Below are positions 15,737-25,788 of a stretch of DNA of 64,000 nt, in pieces. Numbering within the stretch: the first letter of the stretch is position 1; each line of letters opens with the position of its first letter. The position numbers were made by a program, and so were the translations under genes. The notes under the pieces are model-generated. The model made no database searches. It saw only the letters and a list, made by a program, of their open reading frames with translations, and was not told the DNA's origin. The stretch comes from a virus: positions 1-64,000 of the IMG/VR virus record IMGVR_UViG_3300007735_000804; one strand, 5' to 3'.

Positions 15737-16534
15737 TCAAATTTTTAAGTCTTTTAAAAAGTGTTGACAAGACCAAGAAAAATATTCTTTAACCTTTGTA
15801 CAATCTAAATTTACGCAAGTTGTTTTTTGATTGCTTTTTTTAACTGTAATATCAAGTCTTCGAAGAGAAGCTATAATATCTATTATATCACAGATTTTAT
15901 AACTTTCATTACCAACCAAAAATGTAAAATGTTTAGTATCCATTTTTTTATAGATTGCCTTTAATATAAGTTCAACCAAATCTTCCACATGAATAACATC
16001 AACAATTGTATTAAGATTGGTATAAATCTCTACTTTTTCTTCTGCTGTTAAAAGTTTATCAATCAAACCATTTACTCTATTATTAACTGGTTTTCCAGAA
16101 TAAACATTGCTAACTCTAAATGCAATACTAGTAAATGAATATTTGTTGTGTAAAATTTCTACATAATTTTCCAAAAGAATTTTATGCGCCCCATATATTG
16201 ATTTTGGTCTTGGCGTAACATTTTCATTGATTACCTCATTAATTATTGAACTATGAAGATCTCCAGCAGAAGATAAGAATATAATTTTTCCATGAGGATT
16301 GGTTTGCAAATAATTTTCAAAGATTCGCAAAGGAATAAAAACATCACTAAAAAATGATTGCTCCACATCATCTATTGTATTTCTTGGAGTAGTTGATGAA
16401 GAAAGATGTACTAAAGTTGAATTAGAAGAAAATTTTACATCTGGTACATTATTTCTAAAAGTTATTGGATTTACTTTTATCTTATTAGATAAACACTTCC
16501 CTATCAAACCATTTGAACCAGTTACATAGATCAT
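15737..16534 (-). CDS. NAD-dependent epimerase/dehydratase (SDR)
   Basis: Protein of 265 residues with an SDR dinucleotide site at the start (MIYVTGSNGLIG), SSAGD near 88 and YGAHKILLENY (Y-x3-K) near 115. It is shorter than typical nucleotide-sugar 4,6-dehydratases. A reductase or epimerase acting late in deoxysugar synthesis is likely. Substrate unknown. Confidence 0.75.
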   Translation of the reverse strand: MIYVTGSNGLIGKCLSNKIKVNPITFRNNVPDVKFSSNSTLVHLSSSTTPRNTIDDVEQSFFSDVFIPLRIFENYLQTNPHGKIIFLSSAGDLHSSIINEVINENVTPRPKSIYGAHKILLENYVEILHNKYSFTSIAFRVSNVYSGKPVNNRVNGLIDKLLTAEEKVEIYTNLNTIVDVIHVEDLVELILKAIYKKMDTKHFTFLVGNESYKICDIIDIIASLRRLDITVKKSNQKTTCVNLDCTKVKEYFSWSCQHFLKDLKI

Positions 16535-17389
16535 TTAAATAATTTTCCATCCTTCACAATAAAGATCTTTAGTATTGTGTTGTGAGTATGCTGATCCAAA
16601 CCATTTACTTGGAGCAACAATTTTTTTATTTGGATTTTTCTGCAACCAAGAACCCCACCAACTTAAACTACTATTAGCAATAATAGCATGAGAACACAAA
16701 GACATTAAACACAAATCAATATATGGAACTAAAGCACCATCAGAATACTTATGTTCTGGTTCAGAGAACATAAATCTTTCATCCTTAAAAAACTCTTGCT
16801 CTTTAACCCAATCAATTGAATCTGAAAAAACAAGAAATTTCATATCGTTTGGAAATTCTTGTATTGCTTTTTCATAATATTCAATTGACTGGACGGGATG
16901 TTGATCCTGTAGATTTACATATGCCCATTTGAATCCACGTTTATCTGCAAGATTAGGATCTCCTCTTCTAACATGAATAAAACCTATCTCTTCTCCATCA
17001 AACTGAGTCATAAATTCAAGACAGGGTTCTAACCAATCTTTCTTAAATGTAAAATCTTCTCTTACTTGATTTTTAATTTTTTTAAAATATTTTTCAGTTT
17101 GAAAAAAACCAACTAAAGAAACATCGTCTTGACAGTTATTAAACAAATCTTCGTCGAAATGAAAATGTTTTTCCTGTGCTACTTTTTCTGTCTGAATAAA
17201 ACCAATTTTCTTATTAGTGCTTAATTCAAAGCATTCAAGCAAACCATAATTATCAATTTGATATTCATCATGTTGTGGAGGAATAGTATATTCCAATCCA
17301 CAATTTGAAGCGATTCCCTTCAATGAAGCATATTGAAACATTTGATTACCTAATCTTCCAAGTGTTCCAATAGAATTATTACCAATCAT
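16535..17389 (-). CDS. Alpha-1,2-fucosyltransferase, GT11 family
   Basis: Protein of 284 residues. GT11 signatures: GTLGRLGNQMFQYASLKGIA near 10-30, IHVRRGDPN near 140, SDSIDWV near 190 and SSLSWWGSWL near 235. It would transfer fucose (from GDP-fucose) or a related 6-deoxy sugar. The cassette encodes a GDP-mannose 4,6-dehydratase, the first step towards GDP-fucose, and several epimerase/reductases that could finish it. It overlaps the next gene upstream by 11 bp. Confidence 0.85.
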   Translation of the reverse strand: MIGNNSIGTLGRLGNQMFQYASLKGIASNCGLEYTIPPQHDEYQIDNYGLLECFELSTNKKIGFIQTEKVAQEKHFHFDEDLFNNCQDDVSLVGFFQTEKYFKKIKNQVREDFTFKKDWLEPCLEFMTQFDGEEIGFIHVRRGDPNLADKRGFKWAYVNLQDQHPVQSIEYYEKAIQEFPNDMKFLVFSDSIDWVKEQEFFKDERFMFSEPEHKYSDGALVPYIDLCLMSLCSHAIIANSSLSWWGSWLQKNPNKKIVAPSKWFGSAYSQHNTKDLYCEGWKII

Positions 17390-18230
17390 TTTTCATCTCC
17401 TGAAATACTTTAGAAATCCCACTCTCAATTGCTGTTTTTGGAATCCACCATTTAGTTATATAAGTATCTGGTTCGTTCTTTTTATTCATCTGAACCGTAT
17501 CTTTTTCAGTTGATGGTTGTATTTTTACGTTGTACTTTTCAATCAGATTGAATTGACCAATAATAATACTAGCAATATCTTTTATCTTGGTAGTTCTAAA
17601 ACTAGTAATATGTAAATTGTCTTCAGAAGTAAAGTCATCATAATTATTCATGATTGTTTCAAGAGCTTCGCAACAATCTTCTGCGTAAAGAAATTCTCTT
17701 TCTTCTTCACCATCAGTAAGCATATCAATTACACCCGTTTCAAATCCCTTACGAATGAAATCTGTAATGACATGTGACTTTTCATAATCTTTTTCAATAC
17801 CGTACACATTCCAAAATTTGACAATGAGACCATTCAAAGATTTGGTATAAATTTCCCCAACATTTTTCAACACTCCATAAGGTGAATAACTCATGTTACT
17901 CATCTGTGAAGATGCAAATACAAATCTTTTATTATACTTCTTCAGCAATCCAAAAGTATTTGCCATCAAACGACAATTATTATTAATGAATTGGAAAGTA
18001 TGTTGATACTTTTTAAGATATCTAGAACCACCTACATCAAATGCAAGAAAGAAAACAAAATCAGAATCTGCGATTCTTTCTTCAAGAAGAGGGTTTGGGA
18101 TCGTTGCCAAATCTTCAGATGAATCATTTACAATATCAAATTCATAAACATACTTCCCTTTATTTCGAAGGTATTCAGTTAAGTATGCACCAATTTGACC
18201 ACTAGATCCCAAGATTAAAATTTTATCCAT
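17379..18230 (-). CDS. NAD-dependent epimerase/dehydratase (SDR)
   Basis: Protein of 283 residues: KILILGSSGQIGAYLTEYLR (GxxGxxG), FASSQMSNMSYSPYGVLKN with the Y-x3-K pair, and EEREFLYAEDCCEALE. The overall plan resembles GDP-fucose synthase or other nucleotide-sugar epimerase/reductases. Substrate not determined. Single-base coupling to the methyltransferase gene upstream. Confidence 0.75.
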   Translation of the reverse strand: MDKILILGSSGQIGAYLTEYLRNKGKYVYEFDIVNDSSEDLATIPNPLLEERIADSDFVFFLAFDVGGSRYLKKYQHTFQFINNNCRLMANTFGLLKKYNKRFVFASSQMSNMSYSPYGVLKNVGEIYTKSLNGLIVKFWNVYGIEKDYEKSHVITDFIRKGFETGVIDMLTDGEEEREFLYAEDCCEALETIMNNYDDFTSEDNLHITSFRTTKIKDIASIIIGQFNLIEKYNVKIQPSTEKDTVQMNKKNEPDTYITKWWIPKTAIESGISKVFQEMKNDW

Positions 18231-19465
18231 CAGACAATTTCAATATACGGTAAAGGAAAAATAAACTTGCCTCCAGAACTTCTATACTCTTTTTCTCTTT
18301 GTATAATTCCATTTCTAAAGTGCCAAGGCAGAACAATCATGTAATCTGGTTTAATTTGTTTGACTTCAGACTCTGGAATAATTGGTATGTTTGTTCCTGG
18401 AGTTACACATCCATATTTGTCAGGATTAACTTCACCAATAGCAATAATATCTTCTGATGTTAATCCACACCATTGTAGCATAACATTACCTTTTGTGGAA
18501 GCACCATAACCATAAACTGTTTTACCATCAGCCCTCAAACCTCTGATTAAATTAACTAGTGATTCTTTATGAGATTCTACTCTTTCTGCAAACTCATAAT
18601 AAGGTTTAAGTGTATCTAAACCCATCTTATATTCTTCATCAATCAACCAATTAATAACTGCGGAATTAACTTTGATTTCAGTATTAGTATCTTTACACGC
18701 AGTCACAGCAAAACTACCACCATTAATATCATTCAAAGATACATCAACAATTTTCATTCCAGCAAGAGAAAGAATCTTGTTAACAGAAAGCATTGAATAA
18801 TATTCAATATGTTCATGACATGCAGTGTCATATGAAGTAGCTCGAAGCGTTGATGGTAAATATGCCTGCTCAAAGTGCCACAAACCATCATCAGAAAGAA
18901 TATCATGAATATCCTTTACAAAGGATACTGGGTCATCTAAATCATAAAAACAAGAAATAGATGTTACTAACTTACACTTTTTATCTTTCTCAACCGAATA
19001 GTATGATTCTTTTGAGAAGAAGTCTGCAACATATGCAATCTCTTCTGGATAATAATCAAGAAATTTTTTAATTGTTGGATCAATACCAATTCTCTTCGTA
19101 AACGTTGGCAGTGCTTTTAAGAAGGTGCAATCATTTGAACCGATATCAACAACTACATCACCATCTTTAAGTTCACATAATTCGGATAGATAACTAGCCT
19201 TTTGATTCAAGTGCTGAACCATTGAGTTATTCAAACTAGAAAGGTAACCATAGTTATCCCCATACATCTCTGTTGGTTCATATGTATGTTTTAATTGAAC
19301 CAAATAACTAGACGGACTCCAGACTAATTCAAGTGGACCGATTCCAACATCTTCATTTGGTTTTGGAAACACTCCCGTGAGATTTTGATTTCCAAGATTT
19401 AAAATTGTTTTAAGATCTTGAGTTTTTGTTACTCTACATGAATCAATTTCTTTGTAATTGGACAT
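18230..19465 (-). CDS. Sugar C-methyltransferase-like, zinc site degenerate
   Basis: Protein of 411 residues with the three-part layout of nucleotide-sugar C-methyltransferases. The N-terminal zinc domain is at 1-75, the class I SAM domain (VVDIGSNDCTFLKALP near 105) in the middle, and a C-terminal domain with YGYGASTKGNVMLQW near 325. The Cys that normally bind zinc are mostly missing: DSCRVTK keeps one, and the second knuckle reads VWSPSSYLVQL where CxxCGLVQL is usual. The SAM site looks intact. It probably methylates a dTDP- or GDP-ketosugar made by neighbouring dehydratases. Confidence 0.8.
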   Translation of the reverse strand: MSNYKEIDSCRVTKTQDLKTILNLGNQNLTGVFPKPNEDVGIGPLELVWSPSSYLVQLKHTYEPTEMYGDNYGYLSSLNNSMVQHLNQKASYLSELCELKDGDVVVDIGSNDCTFLKALPTFTKRIGIDPTIKKFLDYYPEEIAYVADFFSKESYYSVEKDKKCKLVTSISCFYDLDDPVSFVKDIHDILSDDGLWHFEQAYLPSTLRATSYDTACHEHIEYYSMLSVNKILSLAGMKIVDVSLNDINGGSFAVTACKDTNTEIKVNSAVINWLIDEEYKMGLDTLKPYYEFAERVESHKESLVNLIRGLRADGKTVYGYGASTKGNVMLQWCGLTSEDIIAIGEVNPDKYGCVTPGTNIPIIPESEVKQIKPDYMIVLPWHFRNGIIQREKEYRSSGGKFIFPLPYIEIV

Positions 19466-20394
19466 TATTCAAATTCCTCAATAATAGATAAAAGACCTTT
19501 GCATCGATTTATATAAGTGTGATCTTTTTTAACCACTTCCATTAAATGGATTATCAAATCTGTATTATATTGATTTTTTATACCCAAGTCATAAATTTCT
19601 TGAGCATTATCTGATGTTAAGAGATTATCGCTGATAAAACTTTTTGCATAATCACAATCAGAAACTACTAAACAACCGTAACTGATTGCTTTCATAATTC
19701 TATCTGAAGTATAACGATTTATCTTTTGTTCTTTAGGTCTAAAATCTGGAACAAAGATAGATTTTTGCATCAAATACATGTGTTCATCTTCAGTAGCTGG
19801 GTTAACCCAAGGATCCCTATGGGTAAAAGGAATATTATTATTTTTAATTATTTCTATAAAGTTTTGATGAAGTGGTTCACAATTAACTCTCGGTGCATGA
19901 ATAGTTCCTACAAAGTTATATTCATTATCCCTTTTAATTTTTGCCCAATCAAAATTTATTTCATGGGGTAGAAGATTAGTCGCATAATGAAAATGAATTA
20001 CATTATAATCTTCTATTGAATCATTATCAAATACCACTCCCTTTTCAATTTCAAGGTATCTTTCTCCATCTGGGATTGGATGTTTATATTCAGCTACTCT
20101 ATAATTAATTAAACCCTTAACCTTTCCCAGATATTTATTCAGATTGGTAAAGGTGTCATATGAAAAGTATATTCCAGATTCTAAAATTGGAACATTATTT
20201 TCAGACCTACCCTGGTTATCTACAAAAAATACTGCATTCTCATAATTAAACTCATCTACAGAAGGATAATTACCATCATGAAACCAATAAACTTGACTAC
20301 CAAGATATTCAAAAGCTTTTTTTAATCCATAATAAATGTATGAATGAGTATGAGATAAATGAGGGTATCCCCATAGAATAATTTTCCTATTCAT
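19465..20394 (-). CDS. Glycosyltransferase-like protein, GT-B type
   Basis: Protein of 309 residues. It opens [20 protein letters not shown] and has a C-terminal donor-like segment with [20 protein letters not shown] near 230-250, as in GT-B enzymes that end with a glycosyl_trans_1-type region. The middle is divergent. Overlaps gmd by 4 bp. Confidence 0.55.
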   Translation of the reverse strand: MNRKIILWGYPHLSHTHSYIYYGLKKAFEYLGSQVYWFHDGNYPSVDEFNYENAVFFVDNQGRSENNVPILESGIYFSYDTFTNLNKYLGKVKGLINYRVAEYKHPIPDGERYLEIEKGVVFDNDSIEDYNVIHFHYATNLLPHEINFDWAKIKRDNEYNFVGTIHAPRVNCEPLHQNFIEIIKNNNIPFTHRDPWVNPATEDEHMYLMQKSIFVPDFRPKEQKINRYTSDRIMKAISYGCLVVSDCDYAKSFISDNLLTSDNAQEIYDLGIKNQYNTDLIIHLMEVVKKDHTYINRCKGLLSIIEEFE

Positions 20395-21416
20395 CTAGTG
20401 ACCCTCAAATCACATTCACACATTTCTTCAACAAGTTTTTCAAATGTGTATTCAGGTTTCCAACCAAGAACCTCTTTTGCCTTTGTACAATCACCAACTA
20501 GAGATTCTACTTCTGCAGGTCTATAATAATCTGGATTAATTTGAACTAATACTTTACCAGTATTTTTATCTATCGCAACTTCATCCTTACCTTCTCCAGA
20601 CCATTCAATATCGAACCCAATATAGTTGCAAGAAACATTGACAAAATCTCTTACAGAATGTTGTTCTTCCATAGAAACAACATAGTCATCAGCAAAATCA
20701 TGTTGTAACATTAACCACATAGATTTTACATAGTCTTTAGCATGTCCCCAATCTCTTTTGGCATCCAAATTTCCTAATTCAAGAGGTCCCTTTTTCTGAC
20801 CATTTTTTATTTCAGAAAGTGTTTTAGTAATTTTTTTTGTTACAAAAAGTTCACCTCTTCTAGGTGATTCATGATTAAAAAGTATTCCATTGCAACCAAA
20901 AAGATTATAAGACTCTCTATAATTTTTAGTAATCCAAAATCCATATAGTTTAGAAACACCATATGGAGATCTTGGATAAAATGGTGTGGTTTCTCTTTGG
21001 GGAACTTCTTGAACTTTGCCGAACAATTCAGAAGTAGAAGCCTGATAAAATCTAGTTTTATCTACAAGACCCAAAACTCTAATTGCTTCTAGCAATCTAA
21101 CTACACCAACAGCATCAACATCAGTCGTATAAAGAGAATTTGAAAAAGAAACTTTTACATGACTTTGTGCTGCTAAATTATAAACTTCATCTGGTTGAGT
21201 TTCTTGAATAATAGAAGTCACATTTGAAAAATCACTCAAATCACCATAATGCAATTTGATATTAGGATCTACCAACAACTCTTTTATACGATCAGTGCAA
21301 TCAGATGTAGAATTTCTACGGATGATACCATGAACCTTATACCCTTTACCTAAAAGTAATTCTGCAAGATACGATCCATCTTGCCCAGTAATTCCTGTAA
21401 TTAATGCTGTTTTCAT
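20391..21416 (-). CDS. gmd: GDP-mannose 4,6-dehydratase
   Basis: Protein of 341 residues, standard length. It opens [20 protein letters not shown] (NADP site) and has [31 protein letters not shown] and the catalytic YGVSKLYG, then [17 protein letters not shown]. All are diagnostic for Gmd. It converts GDP-mannose to GDP-4-keto-6-deoxymannose, the branch point to GDP-fucose, GDP-rhamnose or GDP-perosamine. It feeds the fucosyltransferase-like gene and the epimerases downstream. Confidence 0.95.
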   Translation of the reverse strand: MKTALITGITGQDGSYLAELLLGKGYKVHGIIRRNSTSDCTDRIKELLVDPNIKLHYGDLSDFSNVTSIIQETQPDEVYNLAAQSHVKVSFSNSLYTTDVDAVGVVRLLEAIRVLGLVDKTRFYQASTSELFGKVQEVPQRETTPFYPRSPYGVSKLYGFWITKNYRESYNLFGCNGILFNHESPRRGELFVTKKITKTLSEIKNGQKKGPLELGNLDAKRDWGHAKDYVKSMWLMLQHDFADDYVVSMEEQHSVRDFVNVSCNYIGFDIEWSGEGKDEVAIDKNTGKVLVQINPDYYRPAEVESLVGDCTKAKEVLGWKPEYTFEKLVEEMCECDLRVTR

Positions 21417-21423
21417 TTTAAAA

Positions 21424-22173
21424 TTAATAATGAACCTTGAAATCTACTTTTTCAACTTTGACTTGATTATTTAAAATATGATGCTTCAATAAAAGTTCGT
21501 TACACCAGTACCCATCAATTTCATTAGACTGATTTACTAAATCATTAAGGTGATTATACACATTGGAGTAAATATTCATTACATTAGTTCTCCCCATTGC
21601 AAACCAATCTGCAATCATATCATCTGGTTGATATAAGTCATGATAAATTAATACATTATCTTCAAATTCATCAGTAAACATTTCATCAAATTTTAAAACC
21701 AAATGTGGAGCATGATCAATTCTATTTCTAATAACTAAATCATAAGTAACATTATTATCAACACAATATTGATTCTTAATATTATTTGACATCATTATAC
21801 TATAAAACATGCTATTTGCGGTGTTGCAAATATATTCTTTTGCCGAGTCTAAACCTGATGCAACTTCCAATGCCCAGGTCCATGCCTTAACAAAACAAAG
21901 ATCTGTAAACTCATATTTCTCATCCCAAAATTTCGGTCTATCGACTAAAATCTTTTTAGGTTTATAATACTGTTTTAATTTTTCAATTGCATTCGAATTT
22001 AATCTGTTTCCCTCTCTTCCTGGAATAACAGAATTTGTACTTAAATTATTTTTATCAAACCAAGTATGAATAAACACATCAACATCATTGTGTTTTAATA
22101 TTGACTCATTTAGGGCATGAAACCCACTATCAATCGATCTGGGTTGCCCAGATAAACAAAGTGCTATTTTCAT
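21424..22173 (-). CDS. Putative glycosyltransferase, SGQPR-type
   Basis: Protein of 249 residues opening [20 protein letters not shown] and containing [21 protein letters not shown] and [11 protein letters not shown]. These segments are shared by an uncharacterised group of cyanophage and bacterial capsule-cluster proteins, probably GT-A transferases. The function is inferred from context. Overlaps the next gene upstream by 4 bp. Confidence 0.6.
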   Translation of the reverse strand: MKIALCLSGQPRSIDSGFHALNESILKHNDVDVFIHTWFDKNNLSTNSVIPGREGNRLNSNAIEKLKQYYKPKKILVDRPKFWDEKYEFTDLCFVKAWTWALEVASGLDSAKEYICNTANSMFYSIMMSNNIKNQYCVDNNVTYDLVIRNRIDHAPHLVLKFDEMFTDEFEDNVLIYHDLYQPDDMIADWFAMGRTNVMNIYSNVYNHLNDLVNQSNEIDGYWCNELLLKHHILNNQVKVEKVDFKVHY

Positions 22174-22616
22174 AATTTTACCAAATTTGGATAATCAGTA
22201 CAGACACCATAGCAATCAAACTGGGAATAATCTTGTGCTGATTCTTTATTTATTAGGGGGATAATACTGCGATTATTGACAGTGCCCATCAAATCATGTA
22301 CCCACACATGACCAGTGCTGGTTAAGGTAAAAGAATCTGATTGATGGCAAAAATACTTTACATCTTTATCCTTTAAGTAATATGCAGATTCAACATTCTT
22401 ACAATGAATCCAGAGATAATCCTTTCTTACATTTAACCAATTATAATCTACCTTATATTGGGGGTCATCATGACCCAACCACAGTTCACCATTAATTGAA
22501 CGAACATCAATCTCTACATGATATCCATTACCAATTGCACAATCAATATAACTAGGGCGATTTTCTTTATCTGGTATTGGACCACGAATGTTTCCTCGAT
22601 GAGAAATGATTATCAT
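22170..22616 (-). CDS. Glycerophosphodiester phosphodiesterase-like protein
   Basis: Protein of 148 residues. It opens IIISHRGNIRGP (HRG catalytic His) and has VEIDVRSINGELWLGHDDP, matching the GDPD catalytic E-x-D and H. Only the first half of a typical GDPD barrel (about 240 residues) is present, with a short distinct C-terminus. Short GDPD-like genes of this kind occur in surface-glycan loci. Substrate unknown. Four-bp overlaps on both sides. Confidence 0.65.
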   Translation of the reverse strand: MIIISHRGNIRGPIPDKENRPSYIDCAIGNGYHVEIDVRSINGELWLGHDDPQYKVDYNWLNVRKDYLWIHCKNVESAYYLKDKDVKYFCHQSDSFTLTSTGHVWVHDLMGTVNNRSIIPLINKESAQDYSQFDCYGVCTDYPNLVKL

Positions 22617-22924
22617 AGTTCTTCAATCCTCAATGCTTTATCTTCGATGAACAGATCGTAAAATGGTTTATCTGCTCGCAACTCGTGGTACTTTGCACCC
22701 CACTCTGCAAGTTGCTGCCTAGTTAGTTCGGTCCAGTCAATCTGTTTTCTAGATCCACGGGCAGTCCAATAAACGATTGTATGACCTTCCTCATAGAGTT
22801 TATTGATCTTATCTATATTTTCTTGAATGGGTTTTGCTTTGGTATAATCGTGAGTTGTGCCAAAGTCAACAGAAGTTTCCCGATGACAAATGGTTTCATC
22901 AATATCAACATAAATGACTTTCAT
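22613..22924 (-). CDS. HAD-family phosphatase, small
   Basis: Protein of 103 residues: MKVIYVDIDETICH (DxD motif I), YWTARGSRKQ (motif II Thr) and FYDLFIEDKALRIEEL (motif IV-like acidic pair). A minimal C0-type HAD hydrolase, such as dephosphorylates sugar phosphates in glycan pathways. It lies between an aldolase and a GDPD-like gene, so it probably acts on a small sugar-phosphate intermediate. Confidence 0.75.
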   Translation of the reverse strand: MKVIYVDIDETICHRETSVDFGTTHDYTKAKPIQENIDKINKLYEEGHTIVYWTARGSRKQIDWTELTRQQLAEWGAKYHELRADKPFYDLFIEDKALRIEEL

Positions 22925-23601
22925 TGATACATTGTTCTCCTATAAATTTCATTTGGGCAGGTATCAACATCAGAAACTTCTTGTTTGGTCAAGAACTTAA
23001 TTCCGCCCAGAAGTTTTGCTCCAATAAAAATATCAGCAGATTTTTCACACATTAAAGTTGCAGCAACACAATCTTTTTTAGATGCAGATGCTGTTATTAT
23101 ACCATGATTTTGAAGTAGAATCAACTTCGGAAAGAAACCTTCATGATCTACAAATGCAGAAACATGTTTTTCAACTAACTTTAAAATTGCCTCTCCAGGG
23201 GGAGCATAAGGAACTGTACAAGACTTTGTTCCGTTTCTTACAATTTGATCAGGAAACCATCTATGGCTAGCAAACTGATGCAACTGACTTGAACAAAGAA
23301 TTTTAGTTGTATGTGGTGGATGTGTATGTGCAATAAAATTAATCTCTGGAAAAGTCTTCATAATCCAAGCATGAAATGACGTTTCAATGCTTGGTTTTTT
23401 ATGTGAAGGATTTAACTGAACTCCATGAATATTACATAGAGTTAGATCTTCCTCTACTAGAGTATGAAGACTTGTCCCACTTGCCTTAATTAAGAATGTA
23501 TTTTCATTTTGGCGCATAGAAACATTTCCTTCGCCACAAATAGTGTAGTCACATATTTCATATGATAGATCTAGAAGTTCTTTAATTGGTGAAATAGTCA
23601 T
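22921..23601 (-). CDS. Class II aldolase/adducin family protein
   Basis: Protein of 226 residues. Motifs: CGEGNVSMR near 25 (phosphate site), HTHPPHTTK near 97-105 (metal His pair) and LLQNHGIITA near 165 (third His). These residues define fuculose/ribulose-phosphate aldolases and related dehydratases. Here it is placed between a double nucleotidyltransferase (20-bp overlap) and a HAD phosphatase, suggesting synthesis of an unusual sugar or polyol precursor. Confidence 0.8.
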   Translation of the reverse strand: MTISPIKELLDLSYEICDYTICGEGNVSMRQNENTFLIKASGTSLHTLVEEDLTLCNIHGVQLNPSHKKPSIETSFHAWIMKTFPEINFIAHTHPPHTTKILCSSQLHQFASHRWFPDQIVRNGTKSCTVPYAPPGEAILKLVEKHVSAFVDHEGFFPKLILLQNHGIITASASKKDCVAATLMCEKSADIFIGAKLLGGIKFLTKQEVSDVDTCPNEIYRRTMYQ

Positions 23602-25138
23602 TTTTATAAGAGTAGGGGTGCCAGTTTACTTTATTAAAAAATGTTTGCCAATATTTATAGGTGTTTAAATCATTGGGTGTTCCCCAACAAATATATTCAT
23701 CAACTTCAAAATTTCTAACAATATATCCTAGTTCAATTGCTTCATTGAGAAGATTATCAATATAAAATTCACCATTGGTTTTTATATTTTTTTCATATAA
23801 ATTTTTAAGGGAATTGAGATAAATGTCTTTATTTCTAAAGAACATTGTTCCAACAATTGCATATTCCTCTAAAGGATTATTACCAGTGAAATTTTTAACA
23901 TTTACTTTTCTAATAATATTTTCAGCATCTACATCTAACCAAGAATACATATTGGGATTATAATAACTTGTATAATTGTTTCTATAACTCCAAACTATAA
24001 TATCATTATCAGTATCACCAACCAATTCTAAAAATTTATCTGCATCGTAAAATACTCCATTATCACAAGTAGAAACAAGGATAGATCCATCACCACAATG
24101 TTCTAGAATCTTCTCCGTAGTGCAAGCCTGACCTTCCAGAACTTCATCAATCCATAAAACTTCCCCTTTTGGGTGTGGTGATGTTTGTCTTCTTAAGCAA
24201 GCATAGATTGTCCTATCAGTTTTAGGTAAGCAGCGAACTGCTTGTTCAAACATATTCTTATCATTAACTTGAATGAATGGTTTTGGTTGCTCATAACCTT
24301 CTTTAGAAAATCTACTACCAGCACCTGCCATAGGAAGTGCAAGAGTGCAGTTCTCAAGTCTAACTTCTTTTTGCCCCTTTAATGCTTTAGAATAATAATC
24401 AGACCACTTCAAATACATATCCAAATCAAGAGGAGTTCCCCACTGAAGCATATGGGAAATTTCATAAACTAAAGAAGTAAGATTATCATTATACAAAAAA
24501 TTATAAATTAGACTTACATAATATTCTCCACTTAAATTTACATCATCATCCATCATCTTTTGAAAATATTTTTTAATATACTTTCCTTTCCCGAAATAAT
24601 ATGTTCCAGTGGAAGCATATTCGTTCATCTTATTGTCAGTAAATGGATGTTTCTCCTGAACTTCTAAAATTTTATTAGAATCATCTACCTTACAAAAAGC
24701 ATAGTTATCACTACCCAACATGTGGGGGTGAAATCCAGTATAACAAACTACACATCCATCACAATTAGATTCATTCACAAACTTTTCAAAATCATCATAA
24801 TCCCAATACATTGAGAAGTCGCAGTAGTTAATAATGACTTGCTCTTCATCATCTATAAGATCATATACAAATGAAGTTGTATAGACTGGTCCTTTTTTGT
24901 GATTTGATATAATTTCTACATAACTATTATCAACTAAAGATTCTAATAAAAATTTTACATTATATAATTCTTCGTGAATTTTATTTACTATAAAAATAAA
25001 TTCAGAATTTTTTGGATACAAATCAATGATGTGCTCAATAACCTTTTTACCATCAATCTCAATGAGATATTTTGGAATTTCATAACCGACGTTTGCAAAT
25101 CGGTTACTCATTCCAGACATGGGTATTATGACTTTCAC
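23582..25138 (-). CDS. Fused double sugar nucleotidyltransferase
   Basis: Protein of 518 residues made of two NTP_transferase domains. Domain 1 opens IIPMSGMSNRFANVGYEIPK with KYLIEIDGKKVIEHII. Domain 2, near residue 268, repeats it as LPMAGAGSRFSKEGYEQPKP with FIQVNDKNMFEQAV. Both end in similar WGTP-D-L-D/N-YxxW blocks (WGTPLDLDMYLKW; WGTPNDLNTYKYW). Domain 2 is more classic (GSRFSKEGYEQPKP). Domain 1 keeps the Gly loop and Lys. It may make two activated precursors or act as a bifunctional dimer-mimic. Confidence 0.85.
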   Translation of the reverse strand: MKVIIPMSGMSNRFANVGYEIPKYLIEIDGKKVIEHIIDLYPKNSEFIFIVNKIHEELYNVKFLLESLVDNSYVEIISNHKKGPVYTTSFVYDLIDDEEQVIINYCDFSMYWDYDDFEKFVNESNCDGCVVCYTGFHPHMLGSDNYAFCKVDDSNKILEVQEKHPFTDNKMNEYASTGTYYFGKGKYIKKYFQKMMDDDVNLSGEYYVSLIYNFLYNDNLTSLVYEISHMLQWGTPLDLDMYLKWSDYYSKALKGQKEVRLENCTLALPMAGAGSRFSKEGYEQPKPFIQVNDKNMFEQAVRCLPKTDRTIYACLRRQTSPHPKGEVLWIDEVLEGQACTTEKILEHCGDGSILVSTCDNGVFYDADKFLELVGDTDNDIIVWSYRNNYTSYYNPNMYSWLDVDAENIIRKVNVKNFTGNNPLEEYAIVGTMFFRNKDIYLNSLKNLYEKNIKTNGEFYIDNLLNEAIELGYIVRNFEVDEYICWGTPNDLNTYKYWQTFFNKVNWHPYSYKNDYFTN

Positions 25139-25788
25139 AATTCAAAAGTGTCTTTAATTTCTTGAATTAGTTCTGCATTATTTGAAGCAACACCCAATCC
25201 ACAAGAATTTGTAAAATTAACTTTGGGAACTTCTAATTGAGAAAAGAAAAGACCAACAGTATCAGGATTAGAAACAGTATCGTGAAACAAAATTACACCA
25301 TCCTCTTTAAGGAGAGGTGCCCAAGTCTCACAATCATTTTTACAGTTTTGGTAGTCATGAAGACCATCGATATGTAAAAGATCTATTTCTTTATCCCAAG
25401 TTTTTGCAACATCATCAAAATACCCTTTGATGATCTCCAAATTATTCAGTTTAAGCTTTTCTTTAGCCGATATTACAAATTCATAATCACGATCTTGTCG
25501 AATTCCATGCTTTGAAATATCAAAACAATCTATACCATAAACTACATTTTCTTGACACATTGCCATGACAAATGCAGAATAACCATAGTCAACTCCCAAT
25601 TCAACTGTAATTTCAGGTTTGATTCTTTCAATCAACCATTTAACAAATTCATAGTGACCTTTTGGAGGAACATTCCAAGCAGATGGAATTGCTCCTAGAA
25701 TTTCACTCACATTGTCATCATCGAGAGATAAAACATATTCTCTCCAATCTTCTCTTTTATTTTCAAACCAAGAAAAATTTTCAACCAT
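25135..25788 (-). CDS. Class I SAM methyltransferase (Methyltransf_24-like)
   Basis: Protein of 217 residues: EITVELGVDYGYSAFVMAMC (SAM motif I), VVYGIDCFDIS (motif II), DLLHIDGLHDYQNCKNDCE and GVILFHDTVS. The HIDG-HDY-HDT pattern is that of O-methyltransferases found in glycan and antibiotic clusters (CmcI-like). It would methylate a sugar hydroxyl. Overlaps GME by 8 bp. Confidence 0.8.
   Translation of the reverse strand: MVENFSWFENKREDWREYVLSLDDDNVSEILGAIPSAWNVPPKGHYEFVKWLIERIKPEITVELGVDYGYSAFVMAMCQENVVYGIDCFDISKHGIRQDRDYEFVISAKEKLKLNNLEIIKGYFDDVAKTWDKEIDLLHIDGLHDYQNCKNDCETWAPLLKEDGVILFHDTVSNPDTVGLFFSQLEVPKVNFTNSCGLGVASNNAELIQEIKDTFEL

Noticed and set aside
22921-23601. Specific call of fuculose-1-phosphate aldolase
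   Set aside because: Motifs prove only the class II aldolase family; substrate residues cannot be judged by eye.
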